Counted from the first letter of the stretch, positions 34,085-43,354 are shown. The stretch: 64,000 nucleotides of DNA from Curtobacterium sp. MCSS17_008 (GCF_003234185.1 NZ_QKSM01000002.1:1-64000), one strand, 5' to 3'. The notes: generated from the sequence alone by a model not told the origin. Made by a program: numbers and translations.

Positions 34085-35047
34085 ATGAGTGACGCAGCGC
34101 AGCCGATGCGCACGCAGCAGGCGCTGCGCGCAGCGCACCTGTACTACCTGCAGGACCTGACCATGGACGCGATCGCCGACGAGCTCGGCACGTCGCGCTC
34201 GTCCGTGTCACGGCTCCTCAAGTACGCCAGGGACACCGGGCTCGTCGACATCCAGATCCGCTCGCCGCTCGACCAGGCCGCGGCCCTCAGCCGGAACATC
34301 CGGGCGCGCTTCGGGGTGCACGCGCACGTCGTCCCCGTGCCGGACCACACGAGCGACGTCGACCGGCTCGAGCGGGTGGCGCTCAGCGCGGCCCGGATTC
34401 TGACGCAGTACGTCGAGTCGAACATGGTGGTCGGGATCTCGTGGGGGTCGACCGTCAGCGCCGTCAGCCGGTACCTGGTGCCGAAGACCACGCACGGTTC
34501 CACCGTCGTGCAGATCAACGGCGCCGCGAACACCCGGACGACGGGGATCGTCTACGCGTCCGAGATCCTGCGGCGCTTCGGTGAGGCGTACGGCGCGTTC
34601 GTGCAGCAGTTCCCCGTGCCCGCGTTCTTCGACGACCCGGCGACGAAGGAGATGCTCTTCCGCGAACGGTCGATCCGCCGTGTGCTCGACCTGCACGAGC
34701 GGATGGACCTGGTCGTGTTCGGTGTCGGGGCACCGCAGGCCCCGGTGCCCTCGCACGTGTACTCCGGCGGGTACCTGGACCCGGAGGACCGCGACGAACT
34801 GGCCGAGGCCGGGGTCGTCGGGGACGTCTCGACGGTGTTCTACCGGGCCGACGGCTCGTGGAAGGACATCGGGGTGAACGCGCGGGCCGGGGCGCCGGAC
34901 CTCGACACGATCAAGCGCGCGCCACGACGGGTGTGCGTCGTCGCCGGTCGCTCGAAGGCCGCGTCGCTCAAGGGTGCACTGGCCGCGGGCCTGGTCACCG
35001 ACCTCATCCTCGACGAGAGCGTGGGGCAGGCGATCCTGCAGCCCTGA
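34085..35047 (+). CDS. SorC-family sugar-binding transcriptional regulator (glpD locus)
   Basis: A 320-residue regulator similar in layout to the one at 26744. Helix-turn-helix: AAHLYYLQDLTMDAIADELGTSRSSVSRLLKYARDTGLV (about residues 17-55). The effector domain starts near residue 95 and has VVGISWGSTVSAVSRYL and VFGVGAPQAPVPSHVYSGGYL, the phosphate-binding regions of the fold. It is divergent from glpD with two matching palindromes between them. Probable inducer is glycerol 3-phosphate or another polyol phosphate (inference). The start is the ATG at 34085, 12 nt after the second palindrome. Confidence 0.85.
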   Translation: MSDAAQPMRTQQALRAAHLYYLQDLTMDAIADELGTSRSSVSRLLKYARDTGLVDIQIRSPLDQAAALSRNIRARFGVHAHVVPVPDHTSDVDRLERVALSAARILTQYVESNMVVGISWGSTVSAVSRYLVPKTTHGSTVVQINGAANTRTTGIVYASEILRRFGEAYGAFVQQFPVPAFFDDPATKEMLFRERSIRRVLDLHERMDLVVFGVGAPQAPVPSHVYSGGYLDPEDRDELAEAGVVGDVSTVFYRADGSWKDIGVNARAGAPDLDTIKRAPRRVCVVAGRSKAASLKGALAAGLVTDLILDESVGQAILQP

Positions 35048-35082
35048 GTCAGGTCGTGACCTTCCTTGTCGGTGGCCCCACG

Positions 35083-35088
35083 TAGGTT
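35083..35088 (+). promoter_or_regulatory. -10 box, leaderless promoter of the AraC-family gene
   Basis: TAGGTT lies 7 nt before the ATG at 35096. Confidence 0.45.
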
Positions 35089-35095
35089 CTGGTGC

Positions 35096-36115
35096 ATGGT
35101 GCCTTCCCACGAGACCCGCGGTTCGTCGGTGTCGGAGCGCTCCGTCCCGTCGGTGTCGCCGCTCCGTGACGGCGGACGCCGCAGCGACAGCCGTTCCTCG
35201 CGACGCATCGTCGGGAGCGACGTCGACCAGGCGCTGTCCTTCTTCACCGGCGACTACGACTTCCGTGCACCACGCGTCCGACGCACGCGGCAGCGGACCC
35301 ACTGGGACTTCGCGGGCGTCGGCGACGAGCTCATGTCCCTCCGATCGTCGCGGTTCCTGGTCGACCTGCGGACCGAGAGCGTCGTGGACGACCAGGTCAT
35401 CATCGCCTGGCTCCGCTCCGGGTCGAGCACCATCACGTTCGGCGGCCGGTCCGTCGACCTCGAGCCGGGCGTGCCGGTCGTGCTGCCCGACGCGTACGAA
35501 CTGCACCACCGTGACATCGGTCTCAACCTGGTGCAGCTCGACCGCGACCACGTGCGGTCCGTCGTCGGCGACCCCGACTTCGCGTTCGAGGCCATGCGTC
35601 GTCCGACGGCAGAGGGCATCCGGACGTGGCAGTCGGCCGTCCGAGCCCACGCGTCGACCTGGCTCGACGTCGACCGCGAGCTCGGAGCAGCGACACAGCG
35701 GAGCATCGTCGACGCCTTCGCCACCGCCGCGGTCGAGGCGTTCCCACACCGCGACCGCTGGCAGTCATCGGTGACGGGGAACGGCCCGGAGCACGTCCGG
35801 CTCCGACGGGCGCTGGAGTACGTGCACGCCCACGCGCGTGACCCGATCGGCACACCGGAGATCGCTGCCGCCGCCGGGCTGAGCCCGCGCGGGCTGCAGC
35901 AGTCGCTCCGCCGGCACCTCGACCAGACCCCTGGCGACCTGCTCCGCAGTGTCCGGCTCGACGGTGCCCGCGGCGACCTGCTCCGCGGCGACCGCGACGA
36001 GACGAGCGTCGCGGACATCGCCCGGGCCTGGGGGTTCGGCCACCTCGGTCGGTTCTCGGCGACCTACCGGGCCCGCTTCGGCGAGCTGCCGAGCGAGTCG
36101 CTGCGCGCACGCTGA
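35096..36115 (+). CDS. AraC-family transcriptional regulator
   Basis: A 339-residue regulator. After a ~40-residue Ser/Arg-rich start comes a ligand/dimerisation domain of the AraC-binding-like type (about 45-215), then the double helix-turn-helix: RRALEYVHAHARDPIGTPEIAAAAGLSPRGLQQSLRRHLDQTPGDLLRSVRLDGARGDLL and SVADIARAWGFGHLGRFSATYRARFGELPSESL. The second unit matches the AraC signature well. It precedes alanine dehydrogenase by 154 bp on the same strand and could regulate it, though no operator was identified. Confidence 0.85.
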   Translation: MVPSHETRGSSVSERSVPSVSPLRDGGRRSDSRSSRRIVGSDVDQALSFFTGDYDFRAPRVRRTRQRTHWDFAGVGDELMSLRSSRFLVDLRTESVVDDQVIIAWLRSGSSTITFGGRSVDLEPGVPVVLPDAYELHHRDIGLNLVQLDRDHVRSVVGDPDFAFEAMRRPTAEGIRTWQSAVRAHASTWLDVDRELGAATQRSIVDAFATAAVEAFPHRDRWQSSVTGNGPEHVRLRRALEYVHAHARDPIGTPEIAAAAGLSPRGLQQSLRRHLDQTPGDLLRSVRLDGARGDLLRGDRDETSVADIARAWGFGHLGRFSATYRARFGELPSESLRAR

Positions 36116-36269
36116 GCGAGGGTTCGGTGCGTCGGCTCGGAGCACGGCTCCCGCCGAACACGATCGCACAGAATCCGCGTCGGTTTTGCAGATGTTCGGC
36201 CGAGGTGCGGCCGGAGCGAACGACGGCGCATCGTGGACCGTACCTGCACCGCCCACGAAGGAGTCCGTG

Positions 36270-37370
36270 ATGCTGATCGGCGTGCCCACCGAGGTCAAGA
36301 ACAACGAGTACCGCGTCGCCGCCACGCCCGCGGGCGTCGGCGAGCTCGCCCTGCACGGACACCAGGTGCTCGTGCAGGCCGGCGCCGGTGCAGGGTCGTC
36401 CTTCTCCGACGACGAGTACCTGGCTGCCGGTGCCACCGTCGTCGACACGGCGGCCGAGGTCTGGGAGCGCGCGGAGCTCGTGCTCAAGGTCAAGGAACCC
36501 GTCGTCTCGGAGTACGACTCGATCCGCCCCGGGCAGGTGCTCTTCACCTACCTGCACCTGGCGGCGGACCGTCCGCTCACCGATGCCCTCGTCGCCTCCG
36601 GGGCCACGGCGATCGCCTACGAGACGGTGCAGCTGCCGGACCGCTCGCTCCCGCTGCTGTCCCCGATGTCCGAGATCGCGGGTCGGCTCTCGGTCCAGGT
36701 CGGCGCGCACCAGCTCATGCGGACGAACGGGGGTCGCGGACTCCTGCTCGGCGGCGTGCCGGGTACCCCGAAGGGCCGTGTCGTCGTGATCGGCGGCGGT
36801 GTCGCGGGCGAGCACGCCGCGACGATGGCACTCGGCCTGGGCGCGGAGGTCACGGTGTTCGACATCAGCCTGCCGCGCCTCCGTGCGCTCGACGCCCGGT
36901 TCGACGGACGGATCACCACCTTGCGGTCCTCGACCCACGCGATCGCCGACGCACTGCGCGATGCCGACCTCGTGATCGGCTCCGTGCTCATCCCGGGGGC
37001 GTCGGCGCCGAAGCTCGTCACCGACGCGATGGTCGCCGACATGCGTCAGGGTGCGGTGCTCGTGGACATCGCCATCGACCAGGGTGGCTGCTTCGAGGGC
37101 TCGCGGCCGACCACGCACGACGAGCCCACGTTCGGCGTGCACGACACGGTCTACTACTGCGTCGCGAACATGCCGGGAGCGGTACCGCGCACGAGCACGA
37201 TCTCGTTGACGAACGCGACGCTGCCGTACGCGCTGGCGATCGCCGACCAGGGGTGGGAGCAGGCGACCGCCGCCGACCCGGCGCTCGCGAGGGGCGTGAA
37301 CGTGCACGCCGGCCGGGTCGTCAACGAGGCCGTCGCCGCCGCACACGGCCTGGCGACCGCCGCGCACTGA
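36270..37370 (+). CDS. ald: Alanine dehydrogenase
   Basis: A 366-residue NAD-dependent enzyme interconverting L-alanine and pyruvate plus ammonia. Family blocks: [24 protein letters not shown] (with the pyruvate-contacting Arg15), VLKVKEPV (Lys active-site region), YLHLAAD (catalytic His), the NAD loop [28 protein letters not shown] and [21 protein letters not shown]. Length is normal (about 370). A GAAGGAG ribosome site precedes ATG 36270. It can feed carbon from alanine or assimilate ammonia, in keeping with a window rich in nitrogen-catabolic genes. Confidence 0.93.
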   Translation: MLIGVPTEVKNNEYRVAATPAGVGELALHGHQVLVQAGAGAGSSFSDDEYLAAGATVVDTAAEVWERAELVLKVKEPVVSEYDSIRPGQVLFTYLHLAADRPLTDALVASGATAIAYETVQLPDRSLPLLSPMSEIAGRLSVQVGAHQLMRTNGGRGLLLGGVPGTPKGRVVVIGGGVAGEHAATMALGLGAEVTVFDISLPRLRALDARFDGRITTLRSSTHAIADALRDADLVIGSVLIPGASAPKLVTDAMVADMRQGAVLVDIAIDQGGCFEGSRPTTHDEPTFGVHDTVYYCVANMPGAVPRTSTISLTNATLPYALAIADQGWEQATAADPALARGVNVHAGRVVNEAVAAAHGLATAAH

Positions 37371-37380
37371 CCGGCGGGCG

Positions 37381-37446
37381 CCGACGGGCCGGCGCCGACG
37401 GGCCGCCGCCGACGGGCCGGTGCCGACGGGCCGGGACCGACGGGCC
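37381..37446. repeat. 14-bp tandem repeat, five copies
   Basis: CCGACGGGCC recurs at 37381, 37395, 37409, 37423 and 37437, a regular 14-bp period with variable last bases. It lies between convergent genes (alanine dehydrogenase and the TspO-like gene), where it may also fold as a terminator. Confidence 0.7.
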
Positions 37447-37479
37447 GCGGCGCACGGCGGCAGCCCCCACGCCCCTGAC

Positions 37480-38280
37480 TCACGCCGCGCGCGGCACCGG
37501 CCGCCGCCCACCGGCCCAGCCCGCGCGGGTGCGCGCCGCGAGCGTGACGACCACGACGGCCGCGATCGCGATGACCGCCGCGACCGCTGTCGGCACCGAG
37601 ACGAGCGGGCCGTCGAGCCGGCCGGCCGCGACCCACGCCAGGCCCCAGGACAGTGCGACCGCAGGGGCGAGCCGTCCGCCGCCCCACACCGCCAGGAGCA
37701 CCCCGACCAGGCCGGCGACCGCGGCGACGAGCACGCCCCAGACGTCCTGCCCGAGCCCGAAGCCCCGGAAGCCCGCGGCCGTCAGCACCGCTGCGGTGTT
37801 CGCCGCCGTCGCGACGCAGACCCAGCCGAGGTACAGCCCGAACGTCCCGTCGGTGACGATCGCCTCGACGGCGCCGGACGGCCGGGTGCGCCGCAGCACC
37901 GCGAACGCCCGTGCGAGGACGGCCAACAGCGCGACGATGATCGGCTCGCTCGCCCACAGGAACCCGAACTGCACGGACAGGATCCACGCCGCGTTGAGCA
38001 GCAGGGACAGCACCGCGGGCACGACCAGGCGCTCGTGGCGCTCGTCGTCGGCGGTGCGGAAGAACTGCCGCACCGCGTACGCGATCAGCCCGACGTAGAC
38101 GACGCTCCAGATGGAGAACGCCGGTCCGTCCGGAGCGATCGCTGTGGAGGACGCGGAGAGCGCCCCTCCCGCCGCGTCCTGGATGGGCGTCCCGCCCGCA
38201 GCCCCCGAGCCGACGAACGCGCCGACCACCGCCGCGACCGCGCTCACCGCGACCGCGATGCGCTTCCAGATCCTCTTCAT
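37480..38280 (-). CDS. TspO/MBR-like tryptophan-rich membrane protein
   Basis: A 266-residue membrane protein with about seven hydrophobic segments. The stretch FSIWSVVYVGLIAYAVRQFFR followed by LLLNAAWILSVQFG resembles the FxIWxxIY and LNxxW blocks of the TspO/tryptophan-rich sensory family, but it is longer than the usual 150-180 residues and has additional C-terminal helices. Members bind tetrapyrroles or act in stress responses; function here unknown. ATG 38280 has GGAG at the right distance. It is divergent from corA. Confidence 0.6.
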   Translation of the reverse strand: MKRIWKRIAVAVSAVAAVVGAFVGSGAAGGTPIQDAAGGALSASSTAIAPDGPAFSIWSVVYVGLIAYAVRQFFRTADDERHERLVVPAVLSLLLNAAWILSVQFGFLWASEPIIVALLAVLARAFAVLRRTRPSGAVEAIVTDGTFGLYLGWVCVATAANTAAVLTAAGFRGFGLGQDVWGVLVAAVAGLVGVLLAVWGGGRLAPAVALSWGLAWVAAGRLDGPLVSVPTAVAAVIAIAAVVVVTLAARTRAGWAGGRRPVPRAA

Positions 38281-38400
38281 GTCCGCTCCGTTCGTCAGCA
38301 TGCTGATGACCTGTACGGTAGGCCCGCCGCCGCGTCCGCCACGCAGCCCGCGCCCAGGTCGGGGAGGCGCCGCCGAGGAACGGAGCGACCCAGCGATGCG

Positions 38401-38406
38401 TACGGT
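38401..38406 (+). promoter_or_regulatory. -10 box, leaderless promoter of corA
   Basis: TACGGT lies 6 nt before the GTG at 38413. Confidence 0.45.
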
Positions 38407-38412
38407 GGCGTC

Positions 38413-39396
38413 GTGACCGTCGAGCTCAACACCGTCTACGTCGACCAGATCGCGCCGATGGCGTGCCCCTCGCTCGACGAGACCTTCCGCATGGTGGGGG
38501 AGCAGGGCGCCAGCGCGTGCATCGTCCTGCACGAACCGGACGCCGAGGAGCTCGGGGACGTCGCGGTCGCCCTCGGCCTGCACGAGCTCGCCGTCGAGGA
38601 CGCCGCCGAGGGGCACCAGCGTCCGAAGCTCGAGCGCTACGGCTCGACGCTGTTCACGGTGCTCAAGCCCGCGGTCTACCACGACGGCGCCGAGGAGGTC
38701 GAGTTCGGTGAGGTGCACGCGTTCGTCGGTCGGGACTTCTTCCTGGCGGTCGTCGCGGCGGACCCACGCGGTCGGCAGGCCGTCCCGCGAGCGCTGCACC
38801 GCATGAGCGGCAAGCCCGGACTGGTCACCGCCGGCCCGCAGGCGCAGCTCTGGGCGCTCATGGACTCGATCGTGGACGGCTACGCACCGGTGATCGACGG
38901 CCTCGAGGAGGACATCAACCAGATCGAGGACCAGCTCTTCGCCGGTGTGACCGGGGTGTCGAGGCGCATCTACGAACTGTTCGGCGAGGTCGTCGACTTC
39001 CAGCGCGCGGCTCGACCGCTCATCGGCATGATCGAGAACCTGCACCGCGGTGCCGAGAAGTACCACCTGCCGGTGGAGCTGCAGCGGCGGTTCCGCGACG
39101 TGCTCGACCACGTGATCCGGACGGTCGAACGCCTCGACACCTTCCGGCAGCTGCTGCAGAACGCCCTGACGGTCGACTCGACCCTGGCCGCGCAGAAGCA
39201 GAACGACGACACGAAGCGCATCTCCGGCTGGGCGGCGATCCTGTTCGCCCCGACGCTCATCGCCGCGATCTACGGCATGAACTTCACGCACATGCCCGAG
39301 CTGCAGTGGACGTGGGGCTACCCGCTCTCCATCCTCGCGATGGTGCTCTTCGCGGTGGTGCTGTTCGTCGTGTTCAAGGTGAAGCGCTGGTTCTGA
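38413..39396 (+). CDS. corA: CorA-family magnesium/cobalt transporter
   Basis: A 327-residue divalent-cation channel. A soluble N-terminal alpha/beta domain and long stalk helix (residues ~1-265) lead to two C-terminal transmembrane helices with the selectivity motif YGMNFTHMPE between them. VEDAAEGHQRPKLERYGSTLFTVLKP is typical of the family. The end is basic (KVKRWF). It acts as a homopentamer in the membrane. The GTG at 38413 follows a TANNNT box; in-frame sequence upstream is shadow. The last codons lie in a ~26-bp imperfect direct repeat running past the stop. Confidence 0.92.
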   Translation: MTVELNTVYVDQIAPMACPSLDETFRMVGEQGASACIVLHEPDAEELGDVAVALGLHELAVEDAAEGHQRPKLERYGSTLFTVLKPAVYHDGAEEVEFGEVHAFVGRDFFLAVVAADPRGRQAVPRALHRMSGKPGLVTAGPQAQLWALMDSIVDGYAPVIDGLEEDINQIEDQLFAGVTGVSRRIYELFGEVVDFQRAARPLIGMIENLHRGAEKYHLPVELQRRFRDVLDHVIRTVERLDTFRQLLQNALTVDSTLAAQKQNDDTKRISGWAAILFAPTLIAAIYGMNFTHMPELQWTWGYPLSILAMVLFAVVLFVVFKVKRWF

Positions 39397-39502
39397 TCGT
39401 CCGGGCGGAAGCGCCGGTTCTGATCGTCCAGCGCGAGTCGCGTTGCGGGAGCGTCCGCCGGCCACCAGGCTCGTGACGTCAACGACGCCGACCGGAGCAA
39501 CG

Positions 39503-41632
39503 ATGCCGACCACCACGCCGACCTCGCACGACCTCGTCCACCTCAGCGCCGGGGGCGTGTCGCTCGTCCTCGACTGTCGTGACCGGGCGCTCCCTGCCGT
39601 GGTGCACTGGGGTGCCGCCCTCGGGCCGCTCGGACAGACCGAACTGGTCGCGCTCGCCGACGCCGACGTCGCACCGGTCGCCCCGAACGAGGTCGACGTC
39701 CCCGTCCGGCTCGCACTGCTGCCGGAACCGCACCGGGGCTGGACCGGGCGGCCGGGACTCTCCGGCCACCGTGACGGTCGGGACTGGTCGCCGGCCTTCA
39801 CGGTCACGGCGCTCGAGGTCGCTGACGACCGCGTCGTCGCCGACGCCGAGGACACCACCGCCGGCCTCGCTGTCCGACTGACCGTCGAGGTGCTCGTCTC
39901 GGGGCTCGTCCGCGCCCGCGCCGCGGTGACCAACGCGGCCGACGGGGTCTACACCGTCGACGACCTGACCATCGCGTTCCCGGTGCCGTCCCGCGCCCGC
40001 GAGGTCCTCGACTTCGCCGGCCGCTGGGGCAAGGAGCGCACCCCGCAGCGCTGCGAGCTCGTCGTCGGCACCCACGAGCGCGACAGCCGCAAGGGACGGA
40101 CCGGTTCCGACGCCGCCACCGTGCTGAGCGTGGGGGAGCGCGGCTTCGGCTTCGCCCGCGGTGCGGTCTGGGGCGTGCACACGGCGTGGAGCGGCAACCA
40201 CCGCCACTTCGCCGAGCGGCTCGCGACCGGTCGCCAGGTGGCCGGGGGCGGCGAGCTCCTGCTGCCCGGCGAGGTCCGGCTGGCCCCCGGCGAGACGTAC
40301 GAGGGCCCGTGGGTGTACGGCGCGTGGGGTGACGGCCTCGACGACCAGGCCGGCCGCTTCCACCGATGGCTCCGGAGCCGGCCCCAGCACCCCTCGTCCC
40401 CGCGTCCGGTGACGATCAACGTCTGGGAGGCCGTCTACTTCGACCACGACCTCGCCCGCCTCACCGACCTCGCCGAGCGGGCCGCGCGGCTCGGGGTCGA
40501 GCGGTACGTGCTCGACGACGGCTGGTTCCGGAACCGCCGCGACGACCACGCCGGCCTCGGCGACTGGTACGTCGACGAGGACGTCTGGCCCGACGGCCTC
40601 GGCCCGATCGTCGACCGGGTGCGTGCGCTCGGCATGGAGTTCGGCCTGTGGTTCGAGCCGGAGATGGTGAACGAGGACAGCGACCTCGCCCGCGCGCACC
40701 CGGAGTGGATCATGCAGGCCGACGGCCGGCTGCCCGTGCGCTCACGCGACCAGCAGGTGCTCAACCTCGCGGTCCCGGAGGCGTACGCCCACGTGCTCGA
40801 GCGGATGACGGCGATCATCGACGAGTACGGCATCGACTACGTCAAGTGGGACCACAACCGCGACCTGGTCGAGGCGGGGCACCCCGGCGGCGGCGCGGCG
40901 GTGCACGAGCAGACCCTGGCGACCTACCGCCTCATGGCGACGCTCAAGGAGCGGTTCCCGTCGCTCGAGATCGAGTCCTGCTCCTCCGGGGGCGCCCGCG
41001 TCGACCTCGCGGTGATCGAGCACACCGACCGCGTCTGGGTGTCGGACGACATCGACCCGTACGAGCGCCAGCACATGCACCGGTGGACGCAGCAGCTCCT
41101 GCCGCCCGAGCTCCTCGGTGCGCACGTCGCGAGCGGGGTGAACCACACCACCGGGCGGTTCCACGACGTGTCGTTCCGCGCCGGCACCGCGCTCATCGGG
41201 CACCTCGGCATCGAGTGGGACCTGGCGCTCGCCACCGAGGACGAGGAACGCGCGCTCGCGTCCTGGATCGCGCTGCACAAGGAGTGGCGTGCCCTGCTCC
41301 ACGGCGGCCGGCTCGTCCGGGTCGACGAGGCCGACCCGACGCGCCTGGTGTACGGCGTGGTCGCCGAGGACCGCCGAGCGGCCGCGTTCTTCGTCGCGAG
41401 CACGGGCCGGTCCGAGGTGTCCGGCGTCGGCCGGGTGGTCCTCCGCGGCCTCGACCCGGAGACCCGGTACCGCGTCGACCCGGTGGTCGTCGGCGACGGC
41501 CCCGGTGTGCAGGCCCCGGCCTGGTGGTCCGGCGACCGCGTCTTCAGCGGGCGCGCGCTCGAGCAGGTCGGCCTGCAGCCGCCGCTCGTGCCGGCGGACT
41601 GGGTGGTGCCGTTCCGCGTGACGGCCGTCTGA
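39503..41632 (+). CDS. GH36 alpha-galactosidase
   Basis: A 709-residue cytoplasmic glycosidase. An N-terminal beta-supersandwich domain (about 1-320) precedes the catalytic barrel: VLDDGWF, WFEPEMVNEDSDL, YVKWDHNRD with nucleophile Asp450, SCSSGGARVD and WVSDDIDPYER with the likely acid/base Asp515. The C-terminal beta domain completes the usual ~700-730 residues. It releases alpha-galactose from melibiose- or raffinose-type sugars. No sugar transporter adjoins it. The ATG at 39503 has GGAG upstream; an earlier in-frame ATG at 39443 is possible. Its end is marked by a GGGAGGC-family hairpin. Confidence 0.92.
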   Translation: MPTTTPTSHDLVHLSAGGVSLVLDCRDRALPAVVHWGAALGPLGQTELVALADADVAPVAPNEVDVPVRLALLPEPHRGWTGRPGLSGHRDGRDWSPAFTVTALEVADDRVVADAEDTTAGLAVRLTVEVLVSGLVRARAAVTNAADGVYTVDDLTIAFPVPSRAREVLDFAGRWGKERTPQRCELVVGTHERDSRKGRTGSDAATVLSVGERGFGFARGAVWGVHTAWSGNHRHFAERLATGRQVAGGGELLLPGEVRLAPGETYEGPWVYGAWGDGLDDQAGRFHRWLRSRPQHPSSPRPVTINVWEAVYFDHDLARLTDLAERAARLGVERYVLDDGWFRNRRDDHAGLGDWYVDEDVWPDGLGPIVDRVRALGMEFGLWFEPEMVNEDSDLARAHPEWIMQADGRLPVRSRDQQVLNLAVPEAYAHVLERMTAIIDEYGIDYVKWDHNRDLVEAGHPGGGAAVHEQTLATYRLMATLKERFPSLEIESCSSGGARVDLAVIEHTDRVWVSDDIDPYERQHMHRWTQQLLPPELLGAHVASGVNHTTGRFHDVSFRAGTALIGHLGIEWDLALATEDEERALASWIALHKEWRALLHGGRLVRVDEADPTRLVYGVVAEDRRAAAFFVASTGRSEVSGVGRVVLRGLDPETRYRVDPVVVGDGPGVQAPAWWSGDRVFSGRALEQVGLQPPLVPADWVVPFRVTAV

Positions 41633-41647
41633 GCCGACGCGACCAGC

Positions 41648-41697
41648 GGACGGACGGGAGGGGCGCGCCGGACCCGACCCGCGCCTCCCGTCCGTCC
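41648..41697. terminator. Hairpin of the GGGAGGC/GCCTCCC family
   Basis: GGACGGACGGGAGG at 41648-41661 pairs perfectly with 41684-41697, 16 nt after the GH36 stop. Further pairing (GCGCG/CGCGC) extends the stem imperfectly. Confidence 0.65.
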
Positions 41698-41719
41698 CGT
41701 GGCCCGGCACGCGGGCCGC

Positions 41720-41725
41720 TAGGCT
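41720..41725 (+). promoter_or_regulatory. -10 box, leaderless promoter of the ClC gene
   Basis: TAGGCT lies 7 nt before the ATG at 41733. Confidence 0.45.
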
Positions 41726-41732
41726 TCCGGTC

Positions 41733-43028
41733 ATGCCGCAGACCGGGAACGCGACACGCACGACCACGCCGGTCTGGGCCCTCAAGCTCGCCGTCATCAC
41801 CGCGCTCGTCGGGATCTCCGGCGGCGTCGCGGGCATCCTCGTCTGGCTCGCCCTGCAGGCCATCCAGTTCGTCGCCTTCGGGTACCCGTTCGGCGGCCAC
41901 CTCGAGGCGGCCGACGCGTCGTCCGGGATGCGCCGCTTCCTCGCCCTGACCGCGGCCGGCGTCCTCACCGGCGTCGCCTGGTGGGCGCTCCGCCGCTGGG
42001 CGAAGCCGGTCGTGTCGGTGACGGCCGCGGTCGGCGGGAAGCGGATGCCCGCGCTCGCCACCGTCGCGAACGCCGGCGTGCAGATCCTCGCCGTCGGGCT
42101 CGGCGCGTCCATCGGCAAGGAGGTCGCGCCGCGGGAGATCGGCGCCTGGCTGTCGCAGCTCGTCACCGCCCGCGCCGGGTTGACCGCTCGCGAGGCTCGG
42201 ATCCTCGTCGCCTGCGGAGCGGCCGCCGGCCTGGCCGCGGTGTACGACGTGCCGCTCGGCGGGGCCCTCTTCGCCGTCGAGGTGCTGCTCGGCGAGCTGA
42301 CGTTCGCGACCGCGCTGCCGGCCTTCGCGACGAGCGCGATCGCCGCGTTCACGGCGCGGCTCGTGATCCCGGACGAGGTGCTGTACCACGTGCCCGCGAT
42401 GCACATGTCGCCGTCGCTGCTCGTCTGGGCGCTCGTCGTCGGTCCGCTGCTCGGGTTCGCCGGGGTCGGCTTCGTGAAGCTGACCAACCGTCTGCAGGGG
42501 ATGGCGCCGAAGGGCTGGCACCTGCTCGTCGTCCTGCCCGTCGTGTTCGCGATGGTCGGCCTGATCGCCGTGCCGTTCCCGGAGATCCTCGGCAACGGGC
42601 GCGCGCTCGGCCTCGTCGCGATGAACGCCACGACCGAGACGCCGACGTTCGCCGGGCTGTCGCCGATCGTCTTCCTCCTGCTCCTCGGCGTCATCCGCAC
42701 GATCACGACCTCGGCGACCATCGGTGCCGGCGCGGTCGGTGGGACGCTGACGCCGTCGATCGCCATCGGATCGGCGGTGGGCGCTGCGCTCGGCGGGCTC
42801 TGGGTGCTGCTCTGGCCCGCTGACGGGTCGAGCCTCGCCGCCTTCGCGTTCGTCGGCGCCGCGGCCTTCCTCGCGACCACGATGCGGGCGCCCTTCACCG
42901 CCCTCGTGCTCGTCGTCGAGTTCACGCAGGAGGGCACGGACATCCTCATCCCGTCGCTCCTCGCGATCACCGGCTCGGTCGCGGTCGGGTACCTGCTCGC
43001 ACGCCGGCGCAGCGCGCAGATGGCCTGA
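41733..43028 (+). CDS. ClC-family chloride channel or antiporter
   Basis: A 431-residue membrane protein with the ClC fold. The anion-binding blocks are GASIGKEVAPREIG (standard GxxxGREGPxxxxG, with the gating glutamate in GKE), VYDVPLGGALFAVEVLLGELT and the later TSATIGAGAVGGTLTPSIAIGSAVGAALG. There is no cytoplasmic CBS domain. ClC proteins exchange chloride or fluoride with protons or conduct it; which applies is not clear from sequence. Predicted leaderless. Confidence 0.85.
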   Translation: MPQTGNATRTTTPVWALKLAVITALVGISGGVAGILVWLALQAIQFVAFGYPFGGHLEAADASSGMRRFLALTAAGVLTGVAWWALRRWAKPVVSVTAAVGGKRMPALATVANAGVQILAVGLGASIGKEVAPREIGAWLSQLVTARAGLTAREARILVACGAAAGLAAVYDVPLGGALFAVEVLLGELTFATALPAFATSAIAAFTARLVIPDEVLYHVPAMHMSPSLLVWALVVGPLLGFAGVGFVKLTNRLQGMAPKGWHLLVVLPVVFAMVGLIAVPFPEILGNGRALGLVAMNATTETPTFAGLSPIVFLLLLGVIRTITTSATIGAGAVGGTLTPSIAIGSAVGAALGGLWVLLWPADGSSLAAFAFVGAAAFLATTMRAPFTALVLVVEFTQEGTDILIPSLLAITGSVAVGYLLARRRSAQMA

Positions 43029-43141
43029 ACGCCGTCGGTCCGAGCCGCTGTCGGTCGCCGCTCTCCCCGGACGCGGGCGCGGCGGCGGCCTACCATCGGC
43101 CGTGCGCGGGCGACCGGCCCGCACCACGACGAGGAGGCAGC

Positions 43142-43354
43142 ATGGCAGGGTTCGACGACATCGCGAAGAAGGCACAGCGGCTCCTGCAGGACGGCAAGGT
43201 CCAGGACGCCCTGAAGAGCGAGAAGGCCGAGGGGGTCAGCGACAAGGTCCTCGACGGCGTCGCCGACGCCGTGAAGAAGGCCACCGGCGGCAAGCACGAC
43301 GACAAGATCGACGGCGCTCGCGACCAGGCCGACAAGCACATCGGCAACCAGTAG
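43142..43354 (+). CDS. MT0933/Rv0909-like antitoxin family protein
   Basis: A 70-residue, charged, Lys/Asp-rich protein: AGFDDIAKKAQRLLQDGK near the start and KIDGARDQADKHIGNQ at the end match the small MT0933-like antitoxin family (Rv0909 in M. tuberculosis). An SRPBCC-fold toxin (Rv0910-like) normally follows; none does here, the next gene being sufS. An SRPBCC protein is encoded at 45190 on the other strand, not adjacent. RBS GAGGAGGCAG. It may be an orphan antitoxin or a stress-related small protein. Confidence 0.7.
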   Translation: MAGFDDIAKKAQRLLQDGKVQDALKSEKAEGVSDKVLDGVADAVKKATGGKHDDKIDGARDQADKHIGNQ

